The notes beneath the pieces are model-generated. The model did not search any database. It was not told the origin of the DNA and saw only the letters and a program-made list of their open reading frames with translations. Shown in pieces: positions 36,808-45,987 of a DNA stretch of 64,000 bases. The stretch covers positions 82,329 through 146,328 of the forward strand of contig JAERTF010000047.1 in the NCBI GenBank assembly GCA_016845105.1. The letters run 5' to 3'. The translations under genes were made by a program, and so were the position numbers. The first letter of the stretch is position 1. Every line of letters begins with the position of its first letter. This DNA comes from Bacteroidota bacterium. GTDB taxonomy: Bacteria > Bacteroidota > Bacteroidia > Bacteroidales > F082.

Positions 36808-39586
36808 CTGAAACCAATTTTAATAGTGTTTCTATTTTTTCGTTTTGTTTTTCGATGATCTTTTTGAGTTCATTAATCTGGTTTTGCTGTTCGTAATTAG
36901 CTTTATAATTATATGTAACAACCTCATCTGTTAGTATAGAATTGTTGTCATGTAATCCTTCAGGCAAGGAACAAGGATCGAGTTCAACATGACCTCGCTC
37001 CGTACTGTAATCAAAACTACCTTCTGCTTTTTCAAGTGGGGGATGGTTAACAATTTCTTTTGTTACATCACGATCTGTAAAAGCAGCAGCACCTTGATTA
37101 TGCAAATCATCATAATATATATCATCCCATGCTTGCCCATCAGCACCAAGATCACCACTTTTATGAGAACCTGGGATAATAGAACCATTTTCAATGAAAA
37201 TATTATTACTTCCATGCCAAATGAAAAACCTGTCATTATCGTTGCTATAACCAAAAGATCCTCCATATGACCCATTATCATAAAAAGTAATTTGCCCGAG
37301 GTTACTGCCTGAAGACCTAATAAATAATGTTGCAGCGGCTGTTGATGATTCGATATTTGCTGTTACGGCTGAAGAAGTTTGTTTTACTTGCAAGTTTCCT
37401 CTCACATCCAGAGCTTCATCAGGACTTGCAACACCAATTCCAACTTTGTATGTTGATTGGTAAATCCCGGTACCATAAATAGTATTCCCAATGTTTAGTC
37501 TGTTTGATGAGGAACCATAAAGGACATTCACATTATCACCAATTAGAATGTTATAACTTCCTGTATAATTATCATCGCCGGCATAATTTCCAATTGCAAC
37601 ATTATTACCCCCAGTGGTATTACTATTTAAAACCTGATTTCCTACTGCAACATTATTTGCCCCTGAAGTATTATTGATCATTGCACTTGAGCCGACCGCA
37701 ATATTGGCTGTACCTGTATTATTTGCGGCAGTTGTACTGCCTCGCAGTGCATGAGTCCCAACAGCAGTATTAACTGCATTGGAACTGCTTGTTGAACTGT
37801 TGGCATAATACATCGCTCTATATCCCACTGCTGTATTATAACCTACAGCTTTATTTGCACTTAAAGCATCTGTTCCAATAGCTGTATTATAGCGGCCAGT
37901 TGTATTATCTGAGAGCGCAAAATAACCTATAGCTGTATTTTCGTAGCCCGTTGTATTTGCAGTTAAAGAGCTTGCACCAACTGATGCGTTGTTATATCCT
38001 GTAGTATTATCAGTCATCGAAGCATCACCAATTGCAGTATTATACCTTCCAGTATTTGACGCTGAAGATGAGCTTCCCTTTAGTGCCTCATAACCAAGTG
38101 CTGTGTTGTAAGTGTTTCTTCCCATTGTTCTACTATCAGCATAATACATTGCCTGGTACCCAATAGCTGTTGAACGACTATTGCCATAATTAGTTAAAAG
38201 TGACTTATGACCCAGGCTAACATTATTACCACCTGTAGTATTATTTGTTCCTGAATAAGTCCCAATAATGGTATTTCCAGAACCAGAGGTGTTGTTTTCC
38301 AAAGAGTTAGCTCCAATAGCAATATTGTCAACTCCGGTATTGTTAGAGGCTGTTGTACTTCCTTTTAGAGACCCAGAACCTATGGAGGTATTATTTGAGC
38401 TGGAGTTTGTTGCTGAATTATTAGCATATCGTTGTGATTCATAGCCTACCGCTGTGTTGTAACGTCGAGCAACATTTGACAATAATGCAGTATAACCAAT
38501 GGCTGTATTGTAGCCTCCTGTCGTGTTATTTCTTAAAGCATAGGTTCCTATTGCTATATTACTTGATCCAGTTGTATTATACTCCAACGAACTGTTACCT
38601 AGTCCATTATTGTAGTTTCCAGATGTGTTTGAAAAGAGAGAGACATCACCAATTGCAGTATTTCGCTCACCAATATTGTTTTCAGCAGTTGAACTCCCTT
38701 TAAGTGCTTCATAACCCACAGCTGTATTATAAGTAGAGGTTCCTCCGGTTGTATTATTATTGGCATAGAACATTGCTTGATAACCGACAGCAGTTGAACG
38801 ACTATTTGCTTTATTACAGTACATGGCTCCCCGTCCAACTACAGTGTTATAACTACCCATTGTATTAAAAAGTAAAGCATCCGCTCCAACGGCAGTATTA
38901 TCATCCCCTGAAGAATTCTGATACATTGCCTGATAACCAATTGCAGTATTATCATCACTATAATTACTATTTGACAGTCCATTTTGTCCGATGGCAACAT
39001 TCCTGCTTCCGTTTTGAAGTGAAGAGAGTGAATTCCATCCTATGGCAATATTGGAACTAGCAGATACATTGGAAGACAAAGCACTTCTGCCAATGGCAAT
39101 ATTTCCATTTGAGGAATAATCATCATTTTTACCTGCATCTTCACCAATAAAAACTGAGTTACCAGAATTTAACACTTCAATCCGTGCACTGTCAAAAACA
39201 ACAAACTCAGTACCGGCCATTGTAAAACTTATATCATCATCATCTGTATTTTTCTCAACTTCAATTTTAGTATCACCATCAGCATCAGCCAATGTTGTAT
39301 TGTTATTAGAACCGTATATTTCTTTCCAGCTTGTTGTTGATAATTCATAGAACCAAACACTTTTTGTATCTGTATCAAAAACTAACAACCCATTTGCAGG
39401 AGATGTGATACCTGTTCTGTCAGAAGTGCTCATTCTGGGAATCAACAGTCCTTGAGATGTTGATTTTATATCAAGAATTGCAGTGCCATCAGCTGATGAA
39501 CCATCTGTGTTTATTGCTACCTGAGCCGAAAGTGTGATCGGGATGAATACGATCACTGTTAAAATAGTTACCCAAAAATTTCTCAT
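36800..39586 (-). CDS. Very long fibre protein with YadA-like head repeats
   Basis: 928 residues: a signal peptide, the shared N-terminal fibre module (VAINTDGSSADGTAILDI ... LLIPRM), then about 35 head-type repeats of around 17 residues (forms of NTAIGYxALxxNTTG). Some are lengthened by inserts such as YYANSSTSS or KGSTTASNNTG that recur every three or four units. The C-terminus (GDLGADGQAWDDIYYDDLHNQG ... SILTDEVVTYNYKANYEQQNQ) differs from the other three fibres and ends in a coiled coil. That segment resembles the start of phage-type tail-fibre chaperone domains but lacks the S74 SDxRxK motif. It is probably an oligomeric surface fibre. Confidence 0.75.
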   Translation of the reverse strand: MRNFWVTILTVIVFIPITLSAQVAINTDGSSADGTAILDIKSTSQGLLIPRMSTSDRTGITSPANGLLVFDTDTKSVWFYELSTTSWKEIYGSNNNTTLADADGDTKIEVEKNTDDDDISFTMAGTEFVVFDSARIEVLNSGNSVFIGEDAGKNDDYSSNGNIAIGRSALSSNVSASSNIAIGWNSLSSLQNGSRNVAIGQNGLSNSNYSDDNTAIGYQAMYQNSSGDDNTAVGADALLFNTMGSYNTVVGRGAMYCNKANSRSTAVGYQAMFYANNNTTGGTSTYNTAVGYEALKGSSTAENNIGERNTAIGDVSLFSNTSGNYNNGLGNSSLEYNTTGSSNIAIGTYALRNNTTGGYNTAIGYTALLSNVARRYNTAVGYESQRYANNSATNSSSNNTSIGSGSLKGSTTASNNTGVDNIAIGANSLENNTSGSGNTIIGTYSGTNNTTGGNNVSLGHKSLLTNYGNSRSTAIGYQAMYYADSRTMGRNTYNTALGYEALKGSSSSASNTGRYNTAIGDASMTDNTTGYNNASVGASSLTANTTGYENTAIGYFALSDNTTGRYNTAIGTDALSANKAVGYNTAVGYRAMYYANSSTSSSNAVNTAVGTHALRGSTTAANNTGTANIAVGSSAMINNTSGANNVAVGNQVLNSNTTGGNNVAIGNYAGDDNYTGSYNILIGDNVNVLYGSSSNRLNIGNTIYGTGIYQSTYKVGIGVASPDEALDVRGNLQVKQTSSAVTANIESSTAAATLFIRSSGSNLGQITFYDNGSYGGSFGYSNDNDRFFIWHGSNNIFIENGSIIPGSHKSGDLGADGQAWDDIYYDDLHNQGAAAFTDRDVTKEIVNHPPLEKAEGSFDYSTERGHVELDPCSLPEGLHDNNSILTDEVVTYNYKANYEQQNQINELKKIIEKQNEKIETLLKLVSEK

Positions 39587-39596
39587 ATTGATAATA

Positions 39597-39881
39597 TTAT
39601 TTAATTATATCCTTTTTTAGTATATCAACTGTCATTGGATTACTTTCTTCAACCAATTCCAATATTAGCGATTCATGCAAACTAATTAATTTATTTTCTC
39701 GCATTGTTGCTTTATAACTACATGAAAACTCTTCATAATAAACCAATTTGCATTGGCTTTTTCGTTCATTTTCCTGACGTTGATTTAGTAATTTAAACCT
39801 TCTGAATAAATTGTTTGTTACACCAATACTATGTAATTTATTATCTGTATTAAAAGCAATATAAGTGTAATACAACGCCAT
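39597..39881 (-). CDS. GIY-YIG-superfamily small protein, degenerate active site
   Basis: 94 residues. YYTYIAFNTDNKLHSIGVT matches the two-strand GIY-YIG signature but reads SIG where YIG is expected. The Arg of NNLFRRF and the Glu of MRENKLI are in the positions of the conserved catalytic Arg and Glu, and KLVYYEEF is the family middle strand. The usual C-terminal K-x-W-R helix is missing. Loss of the second Tyr and of the tail suggests reduced or no nuclease activity. The stop is 10 bp before the long fibre gene on the same strand, so the two may be cotranscribed. Confidence 0.7.
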   Translation of the reverse strand: MALYYTYIAFNTDNKLHSIGVTNNLFRRFKLLNQRQENERKSQCKLVYYEEFSCSYKATMRENKLISLHESLILELVEESNPMTVDILKKDIIK

Positions 39882-40058
39882 AATCCTGATGGGAAATCGA
39901 TGTGAAAAATAATTTTCCGGGCAAAGATGTGGTGTTTGTTTTCCTAGAAGTAAGTTTATTATAAATACGGAATAAAAAAAACGTATTAGACTGAATACCT
40001 GTGAAATATTCTTTAATTACGAATTAATGAAATTATAATCTCAGAAGTTTTTTTTGAA

Positions 40059-42947
40059 TTAAGAGGTCTGTTTTCTATATGCCGATGGTGTACTACCTGT
40101 TTCTTTTTTAAAGTAAGCATTGAAAGTAGACAGTGAGTTAAATCCGGAATCAAAAGCAACAGCCTCTATTTTTAAAGAAGTTGTTTTTAATAGTTTTTTA
40201 GCTTCTACCAGTCGATAAGTATTTATAAATTCATTGAAGTTTTTATTATGAACCTGGTTGATAACCTGAGAAAGGTTGTTGGGGTTAACTTCTATTGAAG
40301 AGGCCAACTTTTGCAAACTCAAATCGGCATCAAGGTATAAATCTTCGGTTTTCAGTTTTTCCAATAAAAGTCTGTTAATTTCTACAATCTTTTTATTTGA
40401 TAGTTTGGAAGTATTATACCTCATCAGTTCTTTCTGACGACGCAGTTTTCTCAATATATATATCTTATGAAAAGAAAACCACAAAATCAAAAGCACAACA
40501 AAGCTTATGACCAATAAATAAAAATATGTAGTTTGATAAAAACGAGGTTGTATTGTTATGGTCAATGGGGTTGTATTTGAAGTCCATATCCCATCATTAT
40601 TCGCACCTTTAAAGTGAAGCTTATAAGTTCCACTTGATAAGTTATAGTATTGAATACTGTTTCTTTTACCAGTATAATGCCATGTGCTATCATAATTCTC
40701 AAGATAGAAAGCATAGTTGTTCTTCTCTGGTTGAATATAATTGAGCAGAATAGTGGTTATTTCTAAATTGTTTTGACTTGATTTTAATGTGATGGATTCT
40801 GATATTTTCTTAGAAGAGCCATTAACTTTTAAATCTACTAGTATAATAGGCGCTTTGTAATCGTTAATCGGTAGGCTGTCGGGATGAAACATACACATAC
40901 CTGTTAATCCTCCATAATAAAGACAACCACTTTTGTCTCTCAAACCAAAATTATTTAAAAACTCGAAGTCTCTTTGCCCAAGGTCTTCAATATAAGCGTT
41001 GTTATTTAAACCGTCGGATTTATCATATATTACAAACTGAGAATTTGCAGTATTGAATTTTACAATATGATAGGGTGTGGTAAACCATAGTTCGTTGGTT
41101 CCTTTATTACCAGAAATTGCTTTAATATTATTCGACGGCAAGCCATCAGTTACATCAAAATAATCAAACTCTTTAGTTTCAAAATTATAAGAGTTTAAGC
41201 CATTGTTGGTAGCTACCCAAAGATGGTTTCCCTTTTCGTAAATACTAGTAATTACATTTGCACTTATGGTGTTTTCGTTATCATAACTATGTTTAAAGCG
41301 GGTAAAGTTTCCGGCAGTTGCATTAAGTTTATTTAAGCCATCAATTGTTCCTACCCAAATATTTTTTCTTCTATCAACAAATAAACAACTTACTAGTTTA
41401 TTGCTAAGGCTCTTTGGGTCATCATCGTCATGGGTAAAATTATAAAATGATTTTCCATCCCTATTTAGTTTTGACAAACCTATTGGTGTTCCTAACCATA
41501 GTGTTCCATTGTTTCCTTCGGCAATACTTGTAATTGCATTGCTCAAAATACTTTTAGCATCTTCCGGATTGTGTTGGTATTGAACTACTACTTTAGTATC
41601 AGGATGGTATTTAATAAGACCGTTATCGGTTCCTAACCAAAGAAAACCATTTAAATCAAAGTGCATTGAATAAATCCAATCCCACTTTTTAATGGAAGTG
41701 GGAAGGTTTACAGAAATTAACTTTTGAGGTTTATTTTTATTAAAATAATACAATTGGCCTCCAGGTGAACCAACCCAAATTCTATCGTTTTTATCAACTG
41801 CTGCTGTTTTATAAAATAAAGTTGACAGGCTGTTTGAATCATCTGAGTTATGTGAAATAATTAAGAATTTATTTTTCTCTTTTAAGATATTTATTCCGGC
41901 AAACTCAGTTCCAAACCATAAGTTGCCACTTTTGTCCTCATAACCGGAATGGACAATTGTATTTGAAAGGGAGCTGGGTAATTCAGGATTAGGCATGTAA
42001 TGAGTAATACTTTTTCGGTTTTCTGACACCTTATACAACCCGTTAAACCATGTTCCCAACCATAGATTGTAGTTACAATCTTCAAAAAGAAACATTACTG
42101 TAAGCAAACCGTTATCAAGTTGATTATTACTACGTGATAGTTCTTCAAAAATAAATTTTGATAACTGTTCGGTTTTGGGGTTATACTTTAACAAATAACC
42201 ATAAGGGGTTGAAATCCATATATTCCCTATGTAATCCTCTTCTAAATGATAAGCACTAAATACTTGTGTTGATTTATGAGTAAGGTGTTCCTTCTCGGGG
42301 ATAATTTGCAGTTTCTTAAATGACTTGGAGCTAAACTCGAAAATATAGTTTTCGTTTGTGGTAACCCATATATTGTTGTCTGAAGTAATTAATAACCTAT
42401 CGAGTCCAATTTTAGGATCGTTTGGTTTAAAGGTATGTAATTGTTGAGTTGATATATCATAGTTATAAAGTGAGGTGTTACTGCTAATCCACAAAGTCCC
42501 GTTTTTGTCTTGTTTAATATCTTTTATTCTATCGCCCGTAATACCTTTAATGGGATCGAATTGGTCGGTAACAGGATTATATTTACTCACAGTAGCGGGC
42601 TCAGTGCCAATCCAAATATCACCGTCTTTGTCGGTAAACACTTCTTCTACAAAACTACCACCAATGGAGTGTTTGTTTTCAGGCTCTTTTCGATAAGAAT
42701 AGTAAGTTTTTGTATCGTAACGAACCAAACCATCTTTTGTGGCAAACCACATTTGTCCTGTGCTATCTTGTGTTATACATGTTATGCTGTTCTTTTGGAT
42801 ATTACCATCAATGTGTAGATGAAAAAAATATGGTTCTTCTTGTTCTGATGATTTTTTCAGAACTATAGTCTCAACATCTTGCGCACAACTGCATTCGTAA
42901 ACAAAAAGAAATAACAATAGTATAAAAGAGGTGAATTTACTTTTCAC
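40059..42947 (-). CDS. Periplasmic propeller, membrane helix, AraC-type regulator without kinase
   Basis: 962 residues from a GTG at 42947, giving a normal signal peptide. Two-component regulator propeller repeats (forms of DKDGDIWIGT, DNGLIKYHPDT, GTLWLGT) occupy about residues 40-690. A Y_Y_Y Ig-like domain follows (NNYAFYLENYDSTWHYTG), then one membrane helix near 810-830 (YLLVISFVVLLILWFSF), and a C-terminal AraC HTH (LQKLASSIEVNPNNLSQVINQ ... AFDSGFNSLSTFNAYFKKETG). The His-kinase and receiver domains of hybrid two-component (HTCS) proteins are absent. The signal must therefore pass straight from the periplasmic propeller to the DNA-binding domain, as in the membrane-bound AraC class. 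Polysaccharide sensing is usual for the propeller family; no PUL genes lie nearby. Confidence 0.85.
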   Translation of the reverse strand: MKSKFTSFILLLFLFVYECSCAQDVETIVLKKSSEQEEPYFFHLHIDGNIQKNSITCITQDSTGQMWFATKDGLVRYDTKTYYSYRKEPENKHSIGGSFVEEVFTDKDGDIWIGTEPATVSKYNPVTDQFDPIKGITGDRIKDIKQDKNGTLWISSNTSLYNYDISTQQLHTFKPNDPKIGLDRLLITSDNNIWVTTNENYIFEFSSKSFKKLQIIPEKEHLTHKSTQVFSAYHLEEDYIGNIWISTPYGYLLKYNPKTEQLSKFIFEELSRSNNQLDNGLLTVMFLFEDCNYNLWLGTWFNGLYKVSENRKSITHYMPNPELPSSLSNTIVHSGYEDKSGNLWFGTEFAGINILKEKNKFLIISHNSDDSNSLSTLFYKTAAVDKNDRIWVGSPGGQLYYFNKNKPQKLISVNLPTSIKKWDWIYSMHFDLNGFLWLGTDNGLIKYHPDTKVVVQYQHNPEDAKSILSNAITSIAEGNNGTLWLGTPIGLSKLNRDGKSFYNFTHDDDDPKSLSNKLVSCLFVDRRKNIWVGTIDGLNKLNATAGNFTRFKHSYDNENTISANVITSIYEKGNHLWVATNNGLNSYNFETKEFDYFDVTDGLPSNNIKAISGNKGTNELWFTTPYHIVKFNTANSQFVIYDKSDGLNNNAYIEDLGQRDFEFLNNFGLRDKSGCLYYGGLTGMCMFHPDSLPINDYKAPIILVDLKVNGSSKKISESITLKSSQNNLEITTILLNYIQPEKNNYAFYLENYDSTWHYTGKRNSIQYYNLSSGTYKLHFKGANNDGIWTSNTTPLTITIQPRFYQTTYFYLLVISFVVLLILWFSFHKIYILRKLRRQKELMRYNTSKLSNKKIVEINRLLLEKLKTEDLYLDADLSLQKLASSIEVNPNNLSQVINQVHNKNFNEFINTYRLVEAKKLLKTTSLKIEAVAFDSGFNSLSTFNAYFKKETGSTPSAYRKQTS

Positions 42948-43398
42948 AAGTATATAGTATTTTAGATATAAGGCCGCGAAAATACCAAATATTGAGGTTC
43001 TGTCTAAAATTGATTGAAGATTGATTTCAGGGCTTGTACTTAACCGTAATGAATTAGAACCTATGTCGCGGTGTTAGATTTGGGAATTACAAGTACTTCT
43101 CGCATATCTCATAACATTACGAATCAACCAAGAAAAAAACTTATCTTGATCGAAAGTTTAGGTTTTCGTTACTCAAATATGGTAATGTAGGTTTGCTTAT
43201 GTGCTCTAAAAACTTACGAAGTAAACATAATGATATGAATATCAATACTCCAACAGTGCCAGCACAAAAGCCCAAACAATTATGTAATTATATATACCTA
43301 TCTTTATTATGTCTATAGTAACTTATGTTAAGAAAATTACTTTGACTTCTTATCAGTATTAATTAACTTTTAACCACTTTTGCTAAAATTTCTATTGT
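42948..43398. other. 451-bp gap without a recognisable gene
   Basis: AT-rich, divergent between the AraC-type regulator and the branching enzyme. I see no ORF of note, no RNA gene, no strong palindrome and no perfect TAnnTTTG. CACTTTTG at 43375-43382 is a near match before the branching enzyme ATG. Control sequences for both genes are presumed to lie here. Confidence 0.5.
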
Positions 43399-45387
43399 AT
43401 GCCAACTCTAAATCTAATAAAAAACGACCCTTATTTAGTACCCTTCGAAAAAACAATTACTTATAGGTATAGTAACAGTATTCTAAAGCTAAATGATTTT
43501 ATTAGCAAAAATGGGTCCTTTGTAGATAGTATCAATGGTCACTTATACTATGGATTACACAAACATGATAACAGTTGGGTAATTCGTGAATGGGCTCCAA
43601 ATGCCTCTTCCATATATATTGTTGGCGATTTCTCAGATTGGATTCCAAAAGAGGAATTTAAATTTACAAATATAGGTAGTGGGAATTGGAAATGTAGCAT
43701 TCCATTAGACGTGCTTAAGCATGAAATGTTATACAAACTGCTTATAAGTTGGGGACCGGATAGTCATGAACGAATTCCAGCCTACTGTCGACGTGTTGTC
43801 CAGGATGAAGAAACTAAGATTTATTCGGCACAGGTATGGGACCCACCAACTAGCTATCATTGGCTAAATAAACAACCTAAAAAAGTTGTCAACCCATTAA
43901 TCTATGAGGCTCATATCGGAATGGCCACAAGTGAGTTAAAGGTTGGATCATATATTGAATTTAAAGAAAATGTGTTGCCACGAATTGCATCACTTGGTTA
44001 CAACACCATCCAGTTAATGGCCATTCAGGAACATCCCTATTATGGCTCCTTTGGATATCAGGTAAGTAATTTCTTTGCTCCTTCATCGCGATTTGGCACA
44101 CCCGAGGAGCTTAAGGAACTTATTGATGAAGCACATAAACTCGGTATTGCAGTTATTCTAGACATTGTGCATTCCCATGCGGTTAAAAATGAAATAGAAG
44201 GACTGGCCAAATTTGATGGAACAGATTATCAGTATTTTCACAAAGGCGAAAAGGGAGATCATCCTGTATGGGATTCGCGTTGTTTTAATTATAGTAAAGA
44301 TGAGGTAATAAACTTCCTGCTTTCGAATTGTAAGTATTGGTTGGAAGAATTTAAGTTTGATGGATTTAGATTTGATGGTGTAACAAGTATGATTTACAAC
44401 CATCATGGACTTGAAATCGACTTTGTCGATTATGGGATGTACTACAATGGTGAACAGAATGAAGATGCCTTAACCTACCTTACACTTGCGAATATTCTCA
44501 CCCATGAGGTTAACCCAGATGCAATAACAATTGCTGAAGATGTAAGTGGGATGCCCGGAATAGCATCTCCTTTTAAGGATGGCGGTTATGGGTTTGATTT
44601 TCGTATGTCCATGGGAGTTGCCGATTATTGGATTAAAACTATTAAGGAGAAAAAAGATGAAGCATGGCATGTGGGTGATATTTATTATCAGCTAACCAAC
44701 AAACGTGCTGATGAGCGAACAATCAGTTATGCCGAAAGTCATGATCAGGCAATGGTTGGAGATCAAACAATTATATTCCGACTTATTGGTGAACAGATGT
44801 ACTCTTCAATGCAGGTAAAAGATGAGAGCTTAGTTGTTGAGCGAGGTATAGCTCTTCATAAAATGATCAGACTTATTTCACTTGCCACAGCTGGAGATGG
44901 ATATCTAAATTTTATGGGAAATGAGTTTGGACATCCTGAATGGATCGACTTCCCCCGAGAAGGAAATAATTGGAGTTATCAATATGCACGCCGTCAGTGG
45001 GAATTATCCGATAATAAAAGTTTAAGATATTATTTTTTGAAGGAGTTTGATAAAGCTATGATTTATCTTATCAATAATTCTAATACGCTTTCAAAAAAGC
45101 CCTCAATCATGATTCAGAATGTTGATGATCAGGTTTTGATTTTTGAACGTGGAGATTTGATTTTCATATTCAATTTCAATCCATCAAAATCATTCACAGA
45201 TTATGGGTTTGAAACAAAACCAGGAAAATATTTGGTTATGATAAATTCTGATAATGCAAAGTTTGGTGGAAATAATCGTAATGATGATAATGTTATGCCT
45301 CTTACTAACTTCGAGAATAACAAACACTTCTTAAAACTATATATACCAAGCCGATCAGCTATGGTGCTTAAGCCGGACAATAATTAA
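43399..45387 (+). CDS. glgB: 1,4-alpha-glucan branching enzyme, eukaryote-type GH13_8
   Basis: 662 residues: an N-terminal CBM48 module (about 45-130, REWAPNASSIYIVGDFSDW), a GH13 barrel and a C-terminal beta domain. Catalytic residues: Asp326 (nucleophile, DGFRFDGVTSM), Glu380 (ITIAEDVSGMPG) and Asp448 (AESHDQAMVGD). The sequence around MIYNHHGLEIDFVDYG is that of eukaryotic and some bacterial branching enzymes (GH13_8) rather than the E. coli type (GH13_9). It makes alpha-1,6 branches in glycogen. It is first in a plus-strand run with an SGNH hydrolase (6 bp on) and DNA polymerase IV (18 bp further on). No other glycogen genes lie nearby. Confidence 0.93.
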   Translation: MPTLNLIKNDPYLVPFEKTITYRYSNSILKLNDFISKNGSFVDSINGHLYYGLHKHDNSWVIREWAPNASSIYIVGDFSDWIPKEEFKFTNIGSGNWKCSIPLDVLKHEMLYKLLISWGPDSHERIPAYCRRVVQDEETKIYSAQVWDPPTSYHWLNKQPKKVVNPLIYEAHIGMATSELKVGSYIEFKENVLPRIASLGYNTIQLMAIQEHPYYGSFGYQVSNFFAPSSRFGTPEELKELIDEAHKLGIAVILDIVHSHAVKNEIEGLAKFDGTDYQYFHKGEKGDHPVWDSRCFNYSKDEVINFLLSNCKYWLEEFKFDGFRFDGVTSMIYNHHGLEIDFVDYGMYYNGEQNEDALTYLTLANILTHEVNPDAITIAEDVSGMPGIASPFKDGGYGFDFRMSMGVADYWIKTIKEKKDEAWHVGDIYYQLTNKRADERTISYAESHDQAMVGDQTIIFRLIGEQMYSSMQVKDESLVVERGIALHKMIRLISLATAGDGYLNFMGNEFGHPEWIDFPREGNNWSYQYARRQWELSDNKSLRYYFLKEFDKAMIYLINNSNTLSKKPSIMIQNVDDQVLIFERGDLIFIFNFNPSKSFTDYGFETKPGKYLVMINSDNAKFGGNNRNDDNVMPLTNFENNKHFLKLYIPSRSAMVLKPDNN

Positions 45388-45393
45388 TATAAA

Positions 45394-45969
45394 ATGAACA
45401 AAAAAATAGTTTGTATAGGCGATAGTTTAACAGAAGGATGGAGCATAAAGTTAGATAGTTGCTGGCCATCTTTGTTAGATAATAAATTAGACATATGCTT
45501 CGTAAATAGCGGTATTTGTGGTGATACTACTGGTGGCATGCTGGCCCGATTTCGAGAAATGGTGATTAATCACAAGCCTGATAATGTTATTATAATGGGT
45601 GGAACCAACGATGTAGGTTTAAATATACCTGATAACCAGATAGTCGGTAACATCTTAGCTATGACACGATTGGCCAGACACTATAGTATAAAGTCAATAA
45701 TAGGTATCCCACCACCCTACTTCCTTCCTGACGAATATGTTGATAACCAGTTGTTTCTGGATCTTTTAGATATGCACAAACGACTAATCGGTTTTGGTGA
45801 AACGCTTAAAAGATTTATCAATAATGATGATCAGCCTAGTATTGACTTTTCACTGAATATGACCATGAACCTTTATCTTCCGGATGGCCTGCATCCCAAT
45901 GAAAAGGGTCATGAAATGATGGCTAAAAATGCAATGGAACAATTAGATCATTTTTTTAGTACAAAGTAA
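45394..45969 (+). CDS. SGNH/GDSL hydrolase, lysophospholipase L1/TesA-like
   Basis: 191 residues with all four SGNH blocks: GDSLTEGW (Ser), SGICGDTTGGML (Gly), GGTNDVG (Asn), and DGLHPNEKGHEMM (Asp-His). There is no signal peptide, so it should be cytoplasmic, unlike periplasmic TesA. Substrate is probably a carboxylic ester or thioester; the exact one cannot be read from sequence. It lies 6 bp after glgB and 18 bp before dinB. Confidence 0.88.
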   Translation: MNKKIVCIGDSLTEGWSIKLDSCWPSLLDNKLDICFVNSGICGDTTGGMLARFREMVINHKPDNVIIMGGTNDVGLNIPDNQIVGNILAMTRLARHYSIKSIIGIPPPYFLPDEYVDNQLFLDLLDMHKRLIGFGETLKRFINNDDQPSIDFSLNMTMNLYLPDGLHPNEKGHEMMAKNAMEQLDHFFSTK

Positions 45970-45987
45970 TATAGAGTTGGATTATTA

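Noticed and set aside
36989..39300. Regular short repeats that might suggest a CRISPR array
   Set aside because: The periodicity is about 51 bp within one open frame and encodes the NxAIG head repeats; there are no constant repeats with variable spacers.
42948..43398. Further attC-like site or RNA gene in the long gap
   Set aside because: No paired arms with AAC/GTT ends and no tRNA- or riboswitch-like fold could be found by eye.
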